In this document: in pieces, positions 8,842-17,662 of the stretch | Numbering within the stretch: the stretch's first letter is position 1 | How the letters are laid out: the number at the start of each line of letters is the position of its first letter | NCBI RefSeq assembly: GCF_039969785.1 | Contig: NZ_JBDVNC010000020.1 | Location: forward strand, 1 to 64,000 | Length of the DNA stretch: 64,000 bases | Direction of reading: 5' to 3' | Source: Shimia sp039969785 | Lineage (GTDB): Bacteria > Pseudomonadota > Alphaproteobacteria > Rhodobacterales > Rhodobacteraceae | The notes under the pieces: generated by a model | What the model saw: only the letters and a program-made list of their open reading frames with translations | Database searches by the model: none | What the model was told of the DNA's origin: nothing | Translations under genes and position numbers: made by a program

Positions 8842-9405
8842 ATGACAAGAATTTGGGCTCTTGCCCTAAGCCTAGCGCTAGCATCTTTGGCCGCCTGTTC
8901 GTCAGGCGGCCTTAGTGCGTCAAAAGAAAGCCCGTTCGCCCCGGATGTCGACACCCGCAAAGACGCCGTCGACGGTTTGCTGGTCGGCTGGCGCCTGATG
9001 GAAGCCAATGAATATGAATTAGCCCTTGACGCATTTGCACGCTACGCCGTCGAACATGGCACCACACCTGACGTTAAGGCAGCCGTCGGCACGGCCTATA
9101 TCGGCCTTGGCCGTTTGGGGCAGGCTGAAAAACTTTTGCGCGAAAGCCTGAAGGAAGATTCTAACCACCCGGAAACATGGAATAATCTCGGGGTCGTTTT
9201 GATGGAACGCGGGGAATTTGGCCAAGCCGAACAAATCTTTCGTAAAGCCTATGCGCTCGATAATGGCGAAAGTGACTCGATTCGCGATAATTTACGCTTA
9301 GTGCTCGCAAAATCAGAAAATACTGGTTATGATGATGGAAAAACACAAGAATATAAATTGGTGCGGCGAGGCAGCAGCGACTACCTCATCCGGTCAACGC
9401 CATAA
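8842..9405 (+). CDS. tadD: TPR lipoprotein TadD
   Basis: A 187-residue predicted lipoprotein with lipobox LAAC (SLALASLAACSSGG). It has tetratricopeptide repeats between about 55 and 160, including AAVGTAYIGLGRLGQAEKLL and TWNNLGVVLMERGEFGQAEQIF. TadD acts as a pilotin-like partner for the secretin in Tad systems. ATG 8842 is used because the lipoprotein signal begins there; an in-frame TTG at 8815 overlaps tadC. A second TPR lipoprotein follows. Confidence 0.88.
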   Translation: MTRIWALALSLALASLAACSSGGLSASKESPFAPDVDTRKDAVDGLLVGWRLMEANEYELALDAFARYAVEHGTTPDVKAAVGTAYIGLGRLGQAEKLLRESLKEDSNHPETWNNLGVVLMERGEFGQAEQIFRKAYALDNGESDSIRDNLRLVLAKSENTGYDDGKTQEYKLVRRGSSDYLIRSTP

Positions 9406-9435
9406 AAGGGCACGAGCAGTAAAAGGACGCAAAAA

Positions 9436-10284
9436 ATGCGCCATCCTTTCCTTGGGACAGTCTGCATGGCAGCTTTTGCCATCCTGTCGGCATGCGGAAA
9501 TTCCGACGACGAGAGCGTAGAACGCGCGATCCAGAATGTGAACGCTATCGACGATAGCAACCTGTCAGATGTGATGCTGACTGTTGCTGATCCAAACGAA
9601 GGCGTCGTGTATTTCCAACGTACCCTCAACGATCACCCCGAACGCATTGACCTGAGACGCGGACTGGCCATTTCTTATGTCCGCGCCAAACGATTTACCG
9701 AAGCCGTGCCTGCATGGGTCAATGTGGTCAAACACAAAGACAGCACCAGCAATGACAAGGTCGATCTGGCAGACAGCCAGATCCGCGCCGGCAAATGGGA
9801 AGATGCTGAAAAAACGCTTGATGGCATCCCGCCCACACATGAAACATTCAAACGTTACCGCCTCGAGGCAATGATTGCTGACTCCAATCAGGAATGGAAC
9901 CGCGCGGACAGCTTTTATGAAACCGCCGTCGGCCTGACCACCCGCCCTTCCGGTGTCATGAACAACTGGGGGTATTCCAAACTCACACGTGGCGATTATG
10001 CCGAGGCTGAACGTCTGTTTGGCGAAGCGATCCGACAGGACAGCACCTTGTTTACCGCCAAGAACAACATGGTTCTGGCCCGCGGCGCCCAGCGAAAATA
10101 TACCCTGCCTGTGATCCCGATGGTTCAAACCGAACGCGCGCAATTGTTGCACACAATGGCCCTCTCGGCGATCAAACAAGGCGACACCGAAACCGGCAAA
10201 ACGCTGTTGCGTGACGCAATTGAAACCCATCCCCAGCATTTCGAAGCCGCGGTGCGCGCTCTGCGTTCACTGGAAAACTCGTAA
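9436..10284 (+). CDS. Second TPR lipoprotein of the Tad locus
   Basis: A 282-residue predicted lipoprotein (MRHPFLGTVCMAAFAILSACGN, lipobox LSAC) with several TPR-like helix pairs. These include LRRGLAISYVRAKRFTEAVPAW-type and MNNWGYSKLTRGDYAEAERLFGEA segments. It lies 30 bp after tadD and 9 bp before the prepilin peptidase, so it belongs to the pilus operon. It is probably a TadD-like paralogue working at the outer membrane. AAAAGGACGCAAAAA precedes the start. Confidence 0.8.
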   Translation: MRHPFLGTVCMAAFAILSACGNSDDESVERAIQNVNAIDDSNLSDVMLTVADPNEGVVYFQRTLNDHPERIDLRRGLAISYVRAKRFTEAVPAWVNVVKHKDSTSNDKVDLADSQIRAGKWEDAEKTLDGIPPTHETFKRYRLEAMIADSNQEWNRADSFYETAVGLTTRPSGVMNNWGYSKLTRGDYAEAERLFGEAIRQDSTLFTAKNNMVLARGAQRKYTLPVIPMVQTERAQLLHTMALSAIKQGDTETGKTLLRDAIETHPQHFEAAVRALRSLENS

Positions 10285-10293
10285 GAGCCTCTG

Positions 10294-10788
10294 ATGCAGA
10301 TCACCGCTCTTTCGGCAATGTGGTTCCTGCCCTTCGTACTGCCAATATGCTTTTATGTGGCCTGGTCAGACATGCGCGCCATGCGCATCCCAAATCAGGC
10401 TGTGCTGGCCCTGCTGGGAGTGTTTCTTGTGGTTGGCCTAATCGCAATGCCCCTGTCTGAATATGTCTGGCGTCTGTCGCATATCGTCGTCGTTCTGCTG
10501 CTTGGAATGGTGCTGAACGCCGGTGGCCTTGTTGGCGCAGGAGACGCCAAATTTTCCGCCGCCGCCGCGCCGTTTATTGCTTTTGGCGACACCCGCTTGA
10601 TGATGGCAGTCTTTGCCGCAACACTTTTGGCCGCATGGGTCACGCATCGCATCGCCAAACATTCCCCGATCCGCCGCGCTGTGCCCGATTGGGACAGCTG
10701 GGATCAGGGCTGGGATTTCCCCATGGGACTCGCTCTGGGGGGGGCTTTGGCCATCTACCTCGTTCTGGGTGCCATGTACGGGGCCTGA
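10294..10788 (+). CDS. cpaA: Prepilin peptidase (TadV/CpaA)
   Basis: A 164-residue type IV prepilin peptidase, a membrane aspartic protease. It should cleave the two Flp pilins at 17-205 and 381-560. The catalytic Asp residues are in WSDMRAMRIPN (near residue 26) and in the GAGDAKF motif (near residue 83), with at least four hydrophobic segments. It lacks the N-terminal methyltransferase domain, as is normal for the short TadV/CpaA type. It is 9 bp downstream of the TPR lipoprotein. Confidence 0.92.
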   Translation: MQITALSAMWFLPFVLPICFYVAWSDMRAMRIPNQAVLALLGVFLVVGLIAMPLSEYVWRLSHIVVVLLLGMVLNAGGLVGAGDAKFSAAAAPFIAFGDTRLMMAVFAATLLAAWVTHRIAKHSPIRRAVPDWDSWDQGWDFPMGLALGGALAIYLVLGAMYGA

Positions 10789-10873
10789 GCTGGCCTGAAA
10801 TTTGCCATGTTCCCATGCTCAAACAGAGTATGGATTTCGGCGCCCCCGGTGCGCCTTGCAGGAGTAGACGCCC

Positions 10874-12181
10874 ATGACCATGCAGTCGTCAAACGTGATG
10901 GCACCGCCGCCTCCCAAAAGAATGGAGGAAATGCGTCTCCCCATTGTGATGATGCGGGATATTTTGCTCAAAACTATGTTCCGCAAAAACATCGACATGG
11001 TGTCTGACATTGCCACCGCGATCTGCCTGCCCCGCGCTGTGACACAAGAACTGGTCGACATGGCCCGCGAACAACGACTTTGTGAGGCGACGGGCACACT
11101 GAACGCCAATAGCGGCAATGAGATGGGCTATCAGCTCACCGATATGGGCAAAACCCGGGCGCAGGACGCCCTGGCGCAATCCGAATACTTTGGCGCCATG
11201 CCCGTGCCTCTGGATGTCTACCGCGAACAGATCAAACGCCAGTCGATCCGCAATATTCAGATCACCCGTCAGCAACTGACCGACGCGATGGGCCACCTGA
11301 TCCTGCCAGACAGCCTGCTGGATCACCTCGGCCCCGCCGTCGGCGCCGGCCGCTCTATCCTGATGTACGGACCTCCGGGCAATGGGAAATCCTCGATCTC
11401 CAACGGCATCCGCGATGCCATGGGCGACAAGGTCTATGTGCCGCGCGCCATTGAATACGCCGGTCAGGTCATCACCGTGTATGACCCCATCGTGCATTCT
11501 GCCGCAGAAGAGGACGATCAGGACCCTAACAGCCTGCGCCGCGTGTCCCGGTTTGACACCCGGTATGTCAAATGCGACCGCCCCACCGTGATCACCGGCG
11601 GGGAATTGTCACTGGATATGCTCGACCTTGTCTACAACCCCACCGCGCGCACCTATCAGGCGCCGCTGCAGCTGAAATCAACCGGTGGCATCTTTATCGT
11701 GGACGATCTCGGACGTCAGGCCGAACCGCCCCAATCTCTGGTCAACCGGTGGATTGTCCCACTCGAGGAAAACAAGGACATCCTCGCGCTGCAATCCGGT
11801 GAAAAATTCGAAGTGCCGTTTGATACGCTGGTGATCTTTTCCACCAACTTCCACCCAAACGAAATCTTCGACCAGGCCGCGCTGCGCCGGATCTTCTTCA
11901 AGATCAAAATCGACGGCCCCAATCAGGAAAACTTCCTGAAAATCTTTGCCATGGTCGCCAAGAAACGCAAAATGCCGCTGGACGAAGAGTCGCTGGTGCA
12001 TTTGCTCAAGCACAAGTACCCGACCATCGACAACGTCTATGCCAATTATCAGCCGATCTTCCTGATCGACCAGATGATATCGATCTGCGAATTCGAAGGC
12101 ATCCCCAACCAGATGTCCCCTGACCTGATCGACCGCGCTTGGGCCAACATGTTCGTCAAGGATGAACATATCGTAAAATAA
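10874..12181 (+). CDS. AAA+ ATPase linked to the Tad locus
   Basis: A 435-residue cytoplasmic ATPase. An N-terminal region (residues 15-130, LPIVMMRDILLKTMF and on) of unknown fold precedes a AAA+ core. Walker A is GPPGNGKSS (about 162-170), Walker B is FIVDDLG (about 273), and a Sensor-1-like VIFSTN lies near 318. The ribosome site AGGAG lies nine bases before ATG 10874. Homologues I recognise often follow Tad genes in Rhodobacteraceae, so a role in pilus assembly or regulation is inferred, but no mechanism can be read from the sequence. Confidence 0.8.
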   Translation: MTMQSSNVMAPPPPKRMEEMRLPIVMMRDILLKTMFRKNIDMVSDIATAICLPRAVTQELVDMAREQRLCEATGTLNANSGNEMGYQLTDMGKTRAQDALAQSEYFGAMPVPLDVYREQIKRQSIRNIQITRQQLTDAMGHLILPDSLLDHLGPAVGAGRSILMYGPPGNGKSSISNGIRDAMGDKVYVPRAIEYAGQVITVYDPIVHSAAEEDDQDPNSLRRVSRFDTRYVKCDRPTVITGGELSLDMLDLVYNPTARTYQAPLQLKSTGGIFIVDDLGRQAEPPQSLVNRWIVPLEENKDILALQSGEKFEVPFDTLVIFSTNFHPNEIFDQAALRRIFFKIKIDGPNQENFLKIFAMVAKKRKMPLDEESLVHLLKHKYPTIDNVYANYQPIFLIDQMISICEFEGIPNQMSPDLIDRAWANMFVKDEHIVK

Positions 12182-12189
12182 TAACCGGC

Positions 12190-12261
12190 CCCCTTCATTT
12201 TGTCAGAAATACTCGGGGGTGAAATGGGCGCTTGCGCCCATGAGGGGGCAAGGCCCCTTTT
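12190..12261 (+). repeat. Intergenic repeat element with two hairpins, second a terminator
   Basis: Starts with CCCCTTCATTTTGTCAGAAA and TACTC, nearly identical to the sequence at 20927-20950 (two differences in 24). A perfect hairpin ATGGGCGC/GCGCCCAT (12224-12241) follows. A terminator-like hairpin GGGGC-AAG-GCCCC with TTTT (12245-12261) comes next. It probably ends the Tad transcript. Confidence 0.7.
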
Positions 12262-12292
12262 CCCGGCAGCCTCAATCCCCTAAATAAACTTC

Positions 12293-12523
12293 ATGTCTCC
12301 TCTCGCCCATATTGCGGCACTTCCGGTGCGCGCCTATCGTCTGATCTTCAGCCCCTGGGTCGGCTTCAATTGCCGCTATCAACCCACCTGCTCTGCCTAC
12401 GCGCTGGAAGCCCTCGAACAACATGGCGCGATCAAAGGCAGCTGGCTGGCCATGCGTCGGATCGGACGCTGCCATCCCCTCGGCAACAGCGGATACGATC
12501 CGGTACCCCCTAAAGAAGATTAG
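12293..12523 (+). CDS. yidD: Membrane protein insertion efficiency factor YidD
   Basis: A 76-residue YidD-family protein that assists YidC-dependent insertion at the inner membrane. The family hallmarks are present: PVRAYRLIFSPWVGFNCRYQPTCSAYALEAL, with the conserved Cys pair in NCRYQPTCS, then a basic amphipathic helix and RIGRCHPLGNSGYDPVP. In alphaproteobacteria yidD normally sits just before yidC; here yidC starts 5.1 kb further on. Its stop codon overlaps that of the opposite-strand gene. Confidence 0.95.
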   Translation: MSPLAHIAALPVRAYRLIFSPWVGFNCRYQPTCSAYALEALEQHGAIKGSWLAMRRIGRCHPLGNSGYDPVPPKED

Positions 12524-14223
12524 TTTTCAAATGGTTGAACCCGTTTGATACGGAACAACCCACGGTCCGCGACGCGCGTTTGCAACTCTTCATATCCCAT
12601 CACCGTGTAAAGAGACGTGACCTGCAACGCGTCTTCAAGAGTGATTGGAGACTGTTCAAACCGGGCGCGCTTAAAACTGCCTTCGGCCGCCTCTGCCGCA
12701 ATCCTGTCCAACGCATCCGCGCCGTCAATAATGGCCCCGTCAAAATCAACCGACCGCAAGTCCGTGCCGACAAATTCCGGCGCTAACAATACAGTTCCAC
12801 GAAACGTACCCGCCGAAATCCGCGCGTCCTGAAACTGTGGCTCAACCAGCGTTGCGCCATCAAACTGCACCGCCAGCCCGTCAATATTGCTAAAATCCGG
12901 GCGCAGCAAATGCGCGTCGTGAAAATCGACCCCCGCCATATTCGTGTTATAAAACGCCAGGTCCTTGCTATAGGGGGGCCGGATTTCCGAACCGGGCACC
13001 GACGCAAAACTGACATCCTTCAGAAACGTGTTTCTCAATCGCGCCCCGGTTAAAGATGCGCCGCCAAAATCTGTCTCCAACATCTGAGAATACGACAAAT
13101 CCGCATAGGCCAGCCGCGCCGCCTGCGCCGATACATCCGGCAACAACAACCCGTGCGCATAGGCGTAACTCAGGTCCAGCCCATAAAAGCTCAGCACTTC
13201 GGTATCACGCACCCCTGACTGCAACAGCGCCGTCAGCAATTGCCCCCGCTCCGGGCTGGCCGGGCGATCAACAAGGTCAAGGCTGTTCGCCACCTCGCCA
13301 TCCCACCCAAACCCAGCAGACAACGCCGCCCAGGTCTGGGGTAAATCCTCTTTGCGCCGGGCCAGAGCATCTTTCAGAATTGCCGACTGATCTTCGGTCG
13401 CAATCCCGCCGCGTAAAAACCGATAGGGCCGCGTCGCCCGGCTGGCTGCGGCAATACGCATGATCAAACCCAGATCCAGATCCTGCAAAGGATCAAGCAC
13501 CGGCACCACGCTCTCCACACTGCGCAGCCCTGTCCCCGTTTCCGGCACGCCCTGCCGGATCATCGCCCGGTCGACCGCCTGCCCCAGTTCTGTAGCAATC
13601 GCAGTGATTTCGACCACCAATTGCGCATTGCGCGCCGCTTCTGCCAATTGCACAGTGTACCGATCCAGCTCGATCTGCTGATCAATCCGGACGTTCTGTT
13701 CGGCAAACAACTCTGACTGATCCTGCAACAACTCGTTCTGACGAAACAAAAGCGCGGTCCCGGCCAATGCCGCCATCGCCGCAATCAGCGCGGTCAGCGA
13801 CCCGATGATCCAACGGCGCGTCGAAATCCACGCATAGCGCGCCAGCGCCATATGCACCAAATCACGCGCCGCATCCGTGGCCCGTTGCGGGTTGCGATCC
13901 ACCGCCCCGCGCGCCACCTCGGCCAAAGGCTCGGCAAACCCTTCCAGCTCGGTCTGCGCCAAACCAAACAACCGCCGCATCAGCGGCTTGCGAAACAAAA
14001 ACAACACCAGCCCCAGCGCGCTGATAAACATCAGAACCGTCAGGAAAACCAAAAGCAATATGCCCGCCGCGTCCTCGAGCACTCCCAGCCCGGAAAACGC
14101 GATCAGGAACCCAGCCGCCACGCCGAACCCAAACACCAAAAGCCCAAGCGAGCTCGAATTGAACCACTGTCCGCGCCTTAGCGTCGGTTTCACGACCTCA
14201 GAAATTGTCTCGGTGTCGCTCAT
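12520..14223 (-). CDS. Pentapeptide-repeat membrane protein
   Basis: A 567-residue protein of unknown function. Two hydrophobic segments lie near residues 25-70 (FGFGVAAGFLIAFSGLGVL and IVFLTVLMFISALGLVLFLF-like), with a third at about 140-160. A charged, probably coiled segment follows (about 165-200, NELLQDQSELFAEQNVRIDQQ). The C-terminal third carries degenerate pentapeptide repeats (A(D/N)LS, TDFGGASLTGARL, VDFHDAHLLRPDF, TDLRSVDFDGAI). Such proteins form right-handed beta-solenoids. ATG 14223 is preferred over TTG 14235. It is convergent with yidD and monocistronic. Confidence 0.75.
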   Translation of the reverse strand: MSDTETISEVVKPTLRRGQWFNSSSLGLLVFGFGVAAGFLIAFSGLGVLEDAAGILLLVFLTVLMFISALGLVLFLFRKPLMRRLFGLAQTELEGFAEPLAEVARGAVDRNPQRATDAARDLVHMALARYAWISTRRWIIGSLTALIAAMAALAGTALLFRQNELLQDQSELFAEQNVRIDQQIELDRYTVQLAEAARNAQLVVEITAIATELGQAVDRAMIRQGVPETGTGLRSVESVVPVLDPLQDLDLGLIMRIAAASRATRPYRFLRGGIATEDQSAILKDALARRKEDLPQTWAALSAGFGWDGEVANSLDLVDRPASPERGQLLTALLQSGVRDTEVLSFYGLDLSYAYAHGLLLPDVSAQAARLAYADLSYSQMLETDFGGASLTGARLRNTFLKDVSFASVPGSEIRPPYSKDLAFYNTNMAGVDFHDAHLLRPDFSNIDGLAVQFDGATLVEPQFQDARISAGTFRGTVLLAPEFVGTDLRSVDFDGAIIDGADALDRIAAEAAEGSFKRARFEQSPITLEDALQVTSLYTVMGYEELQTRVADRGLFRIKRVQPFEN

Positions 14224-14404
14224 TAAATGTCCCAATCATTAAAAAAGGGTGGTAAATCAAACGTAAGCTGACAAGTTTTCCCATACCAGAAAAATTAGTT
14301 TTCTTTTCGAAATTCTCGGAACACCGACGAACCGACGAATGGCTCTGGACAGCAATCCATACGGCTTCTAGCGTGGTTGTGTTCATTTAAAACGGGAGTT
14401 CCCC

Positions 14405-14911
14405 ATGAAATTTTCAACCAAAATTGCAATCACCTTGACAGCCGCCTTTTGCGCCACATCTGCACTGGCAGAAAAGTTCGTAGGCTATGGTGCCATCGAG
14501 GGCTGGAACGTCTATGTCGACACCGAGCAAAAGACCTGCATGATCGAAACCAAAGACGATTTTGACAATGTCGTTCAAATGGGCATGACCAAAGAACCCG
14601 GTGTGGCCTATGTCGGCGTGTTCACCAAGGCAGAGACCAAAATCCGCAAAGGCCAGAAAGAAGCCGTGGCGATTCTTATCGGTGAAAACCTGTATGTTGG
14701 CGAAGTCACCGGCATGCGCGGCAACATCACCAAGGGCTATTCCGGTGGTATTGTCAAAACCGACGACCCCGAGGTGTTTGACAACATTGCCAAAGCGCAC
14801 ACCATGACGGTTTTCCCGGAAACCAGCTATTCGTTTTTTGTCGACCTGACCGGCACATACAAGGCCATCGAACTGGGCCGCAAATGTATAGCTGAGCAGG
14901 CCGGTTCCTAA
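14405..14911 (+). CDS. Secreted protein of unknown function
   Basis: A 168-residue protein with a clear Sec signal peptide (residues 1-22, cut after SALA). The mature part has a small beta-rich look: VGYGAIEGWNVYVD, CMIETKDDFDNVVQMG, KAVAILIGENLYVGEV-like strands, and two Cys (in TCMIE and RKCIAE) that could form a disulphide. No catalytic motif is recognised. It stands alone between a divergent gene and ttcA, with a GC-rich stem-loop after it. Confidence 0.7.
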   Translation: MKFSTKIAITLTAAFCATSALAEKFVGYGAIEGWNVYVDTEQKTCMIETKDDFDNVVQMGMTKEPGVAYVGVFTKAETKIRKGQKEAVAILIGENLYVGEVTGMRGNITKGYSGGIVKTDDPEVFDNIAKAHTMTVFPETSYSFFVDLTGTYKAIELGRKCIAEQAGS

Positions 14912-14922
14912 AGACACAGTTT

Positions 14923-14941
14923 CGGGGGCTTTTTGCCCCCG
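14923..14941 (+). terminator. Probable terminator after secreted protein gene
   Basis: CGGGGGC (14923-14929), loop TTTTT, GCCCCCG (14935-14941). There is no T-run after the stem on the + strand, so termination may be inefficient. Confidence 0.45.
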
Positions 14942-15067
14942 GCACCTGGCCAAAAAGCTTCAAGTTGCAGACCTTTCGACATTGCGGCGCGCTTTTGCGC
15001 GACCATGTTTTTAACGTTTGACCGCGTGACGCTTGCCCGTCAGCCCGCTTTCCCCTAAATCCCCCAC

Positions 15068-15937
15068 ATGCTTGACGATCTAGATGATATCCACCCGCTG
15101 TTTCACGGCGCGCCCTCTTCGGCCAGTTTCAAGAAACTGCGCAAGCGCATTGTGCGTCAAACCCGCGAGGCGATCGACCAGTACGGAATGATCGAACGCG
15201 GCACCCGCTGGCTTGTGTGTCTGTCCGGCGGCAAAGACAGCTATACGCTGCTGGCCGTTCTGCACGAACTGAAATGGCGCGGCCTTTTACCTGTGGACTT
15301 GCTTGCCTGCAATCTGGATCAGGGCCAGCCCGGTTTTCCGTCTACAGTCTTGCCGGAATTCCTTGAAAAGATGGGGGTCGAACACCGGGTCGAATATCAG
15401 GACACGTATTCCGTGGTCAAAGACAAGGTGCCGGCGGGGCGGACCTATTGTGCGCTGTGTTCACGTCTGCGCCGCGGCAACCTGTATCGTATCGCGCGCG
15501 AAGAAGGCTGCTCGGCGGTTGTGCTGGGCCATCATCGCGACGATATTCTGGAGACGTTTTTCATGAACCTGTTTCATGGTGGACGACTGGCAACGATGCC
15601 GCCCAAACTGGTAAATGAAGAGGGCGATCTGTTTGTTTACCGCCCGCTTGCCCATGTCGCCGAAGCCGATTGCGAAAAATTTGCGCGCGACATGAAGTAC
15701 CCGATCATCCCATGCGACCTGTGTGGCTCTCAGGACGGTTTGCAACGCCAGCAGGTCAAGCAACTCCTTGATCAATGGGAGAAAAATAGCCCCGGTCGCC
15801 GTCAGGTGATGTTCCGGTCGCTGATGAATATCCGGCCCAGCCACATGCTCGACCCAAAACTATTCGACTTTGCGGGGCTAATGCGCGGGTCTGTCAAATT
15901 TGAACAAATAGACACGGAAATTCCACAGTTGCGTTAA
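15068..15937 (+). CDS. ttcA: tRNA 2-thiocytidine synthetase TtcA
   Basis: A 289-residue cytoplasmic enzyme that thiolates cytidine 32 of certain tRNAs, using ATP and an iron-sulphur cluster. The PP-loop motif SGGKDS is at about residues 54-59. Two Cys pairs, CALC (in TYCALCSRLR) and CDLC (in PCDLCGSQ), and the GHHRDDILETFFMNLFHGG segment are all family-typical. Length is normal. No strong ribosome site is visible. It is probably transcribed alone, 62 bp before the GGDEF/EAL gene. Confidence 0.95.
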   Translation: MLDDLDDIHPLFHGAPSSASFKKLRKRIVRQTREAIDQYGMIERGTRWLVCLSGGKDSYTLLAVLHELKWRGLLPVDLLACNLDQGQPGFPSTVLPEFLEKMGVEHRVEYQDTYSVVKDKVPAGRTYCALCSRLRRGNLYRIAREEGCSAVVLGHHRDDILETFFMNLFHGGRLATMPPKLVNEEGDLFVYRPLAHVAEADCEKFARDMKYPIIPCDLCGSQDGLQRQQVKQLLDQWEKNSPGRRQVMFRSLMNIRPSHMLDPKLFDFAGLMRGSVKFEQIDTEIPQLR

Positions 15938-15998
15938 CCGACGGCTTAAGAAGTGGCCCTAGTCTTGGTGGGAATCGTTGCCATCAGGGACACATCAG

Positions 15999-17552
15999 AT
16001 GCTGCTGCAGCTGGGATCGTTACAAAACGCCCTCCGAACTTGCGCCCGCAAGGTTTTTACCCTGTGGTGGTCGCTGCCTGTCGCCGTGCCATTGCTGACG
16101 CTCGCCACCTGGGCAGTGTGGGGGGAAACCGGGCTGTTGGTTGCTGCGATGTTCCTGCCGCTTCCATGGATCATGAGACGGAATATTAGTGCTGGAACGT
16201 CGCGCAAACCCGCGCCGGAAACGGACGGACTGACCGAACTTCTGCTGCCAGCCGCATTCAATCGAAAATTCACAGCACTGGTATCGTCCCTGCCAAAAAC
16301 CGGATCCACAACCGCTTGTTTTTCAATCCGAATTGACGAATACGCTCGTATCCGTGACACTCACGGCGATGCGGATTGTGACGCAGTTTTGCAAATCACC
16401 GCCAACCGAATTCGCGGCGCTTTGCGCGCCGATGATCTGGTCGCGCGTTCCGGTGATGCAACTTTTTTAATTGCGCTTGACCCGGTGCGTCTGATCGATC
16501 TGGAAACGGCCCTGCAAATGGCGATACGAATACAAACAGCCGTCGAAGAACCCATCCCGCTCAGAATGGCTTCGATCTACACAACCTGTTCGATGGGGTT
16601 TTGTCTGGCATCCCGGTTGCGCGATGTCTCGGTCAAGGCGCTGACCCAATGTGCCGATATGGCCATGGCCGAGGCACGTCGCGCAGGCCCTTCCAACATC
16701 CGTGCCTATACCGTTGACATGCGCCACAAGGTTGTGACCCGCCGCAAAACCGAAACCGAAGCCGCCCACACGTTAGAACGGGACCAAATCAAGGCCTGGT
16801 ACCAGCCTCAGATTTCCACCGACACCGGCAAAGTGACCGGGTTTGAAGTGCTTGCCCGTTGGGATCATCCAACGCGCGGAATTCTGGCGCCCAGCGATTT
16901 CCTGGATGTGTTGCAACAAACCGGCCAGATGTCACGCCTTGCCGATTACATGTTACGTCAGGCCCTGAACGCACTGCGCGCATGGGACGAATCCGGCCTG
17001 AGTGTGCCCCGCGTCGGCGTGAACTTTTCCGGGGACGAGCTGCGCAGCCCATCTCTTATGGATCGCATCCGTTGGGAACTGGACCGCACCGAACTTGACC
17101 CGGACCGGCTCGCGGTAGAAATCTTAGAAAGCGTGATCGCAGGTACGCCCGATGATATGGTTGTGCGCAATGTCGAAGCACTGGCAAAGCTGGGATGTGC
17201 CATCGATCTGGATGATTTTGGCACCGGTCACGCGTCGATCTCATCTATGCGGCGCCTGCCGATCACCCGGCTCAAGGTCGACCGGTCCTTTGTCACCCAT
17301 ATCGACAGCGATCCCGAACAACAACGCATGATCGCCGCCATCGTCACTATGGCAGAACGACTTGGGCTGGACACATTGGCCGAAGGGGTTGAGCACGCCG
17401 GCGAACACGCCATGCTCTCTCAACTTGGATGCCGCCACGTTCAGGGCTTTGGCATTGCCCGCCCTATGCCGTTTGCCGATACGCTCGGTTGGATCGAACG
17501 CCACCGGGCAAAACTGTGCACTCCTCCCGAAATCGGAAGAAAATCGGGGTGA
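15999..17552 (+). CDS. Membrane GGDEF/EAL protein, likely c-di-GMP phosphodiesterase
   Basis: A 517-residue protein: two N-terminal membrane helices (about 22-58), a GGDEF-type domain (about 80-245) and an EAL domain (about 262-505). The GGDEF site is SGDATF (151-156), so cyclase activity is unlikely. The EAL domain keeps its expected catalytic residues: EVLAR (E283), NFS (N342), EILES, DDFGTG (405-410), K426, AEGVE (461-465) and the late QG. It should hydrolyse cyclic di-GMP unless the EVL variation matters. ATG 15999 with AGGGA upstream is chosen over TTG 15978. It is near the pilus locus but separate from it. Confidence 0.87.
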   Translation: MLLQLGSLQNALRTCARKVFTLWWSLPVAVPLLTLATWAVWGETGLLVAAMFLPLPWIMRRNISAGTSRKPAPETDGLTELLLPAAFNRKFTALVSSLPKTGSTTACFSIRIDEYARIRDTHGDADCDAVLQITANRIRGALRADDLVARSGDATFLIALDPVRLIDLETALQMAIRIQTAVEEPIPLRMASIYTTCSMGFCLASRLRDVSVKALTQCADMAMAEARRAGPSNIRAYTVDMRHKVVTRRKTETEAAHTLERDQIKAWYQPQISTDTGKVTGFEVLARWDHPTRGILAPSDFLDVLQQTGQMSRLADYMLRQALNALRAWDESGLSVPRVGVNFSGDELRSPSLMDRIRWELDRTELDPDRLAVEILESVIAGTPDDMVVRNVEALAKLGCAIDLDDFGTGHASISSMRRLPITRLKVDRSFVTHIDSDPEQQRMIAAIVTMAERLGLDTLAEGVEHAGEHAMLSQLGCRHVQGFGIARPMPFADTLGWIERHRAKLCTPPEIGRKSG

Positions 17553-17662
17553 GGCCGCCGATACGACCCGGCAGAACCGATATATGGCCACAATCCACTT
17601 GACCTTTGGGGCGCACCTCTGTTGAACCACTCCAAAGTTTCAAAGACAGGTGGCCATTGGCT

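Noticed and set aside
13056..14242. Several + strand ORFs rich in Pro, Arg, Gln and Thr
   Set aside because: They are antisense to the pentapeptide-repeat gene, have no recognisable motif and show the composition expected of a GC-rich complementary strand.
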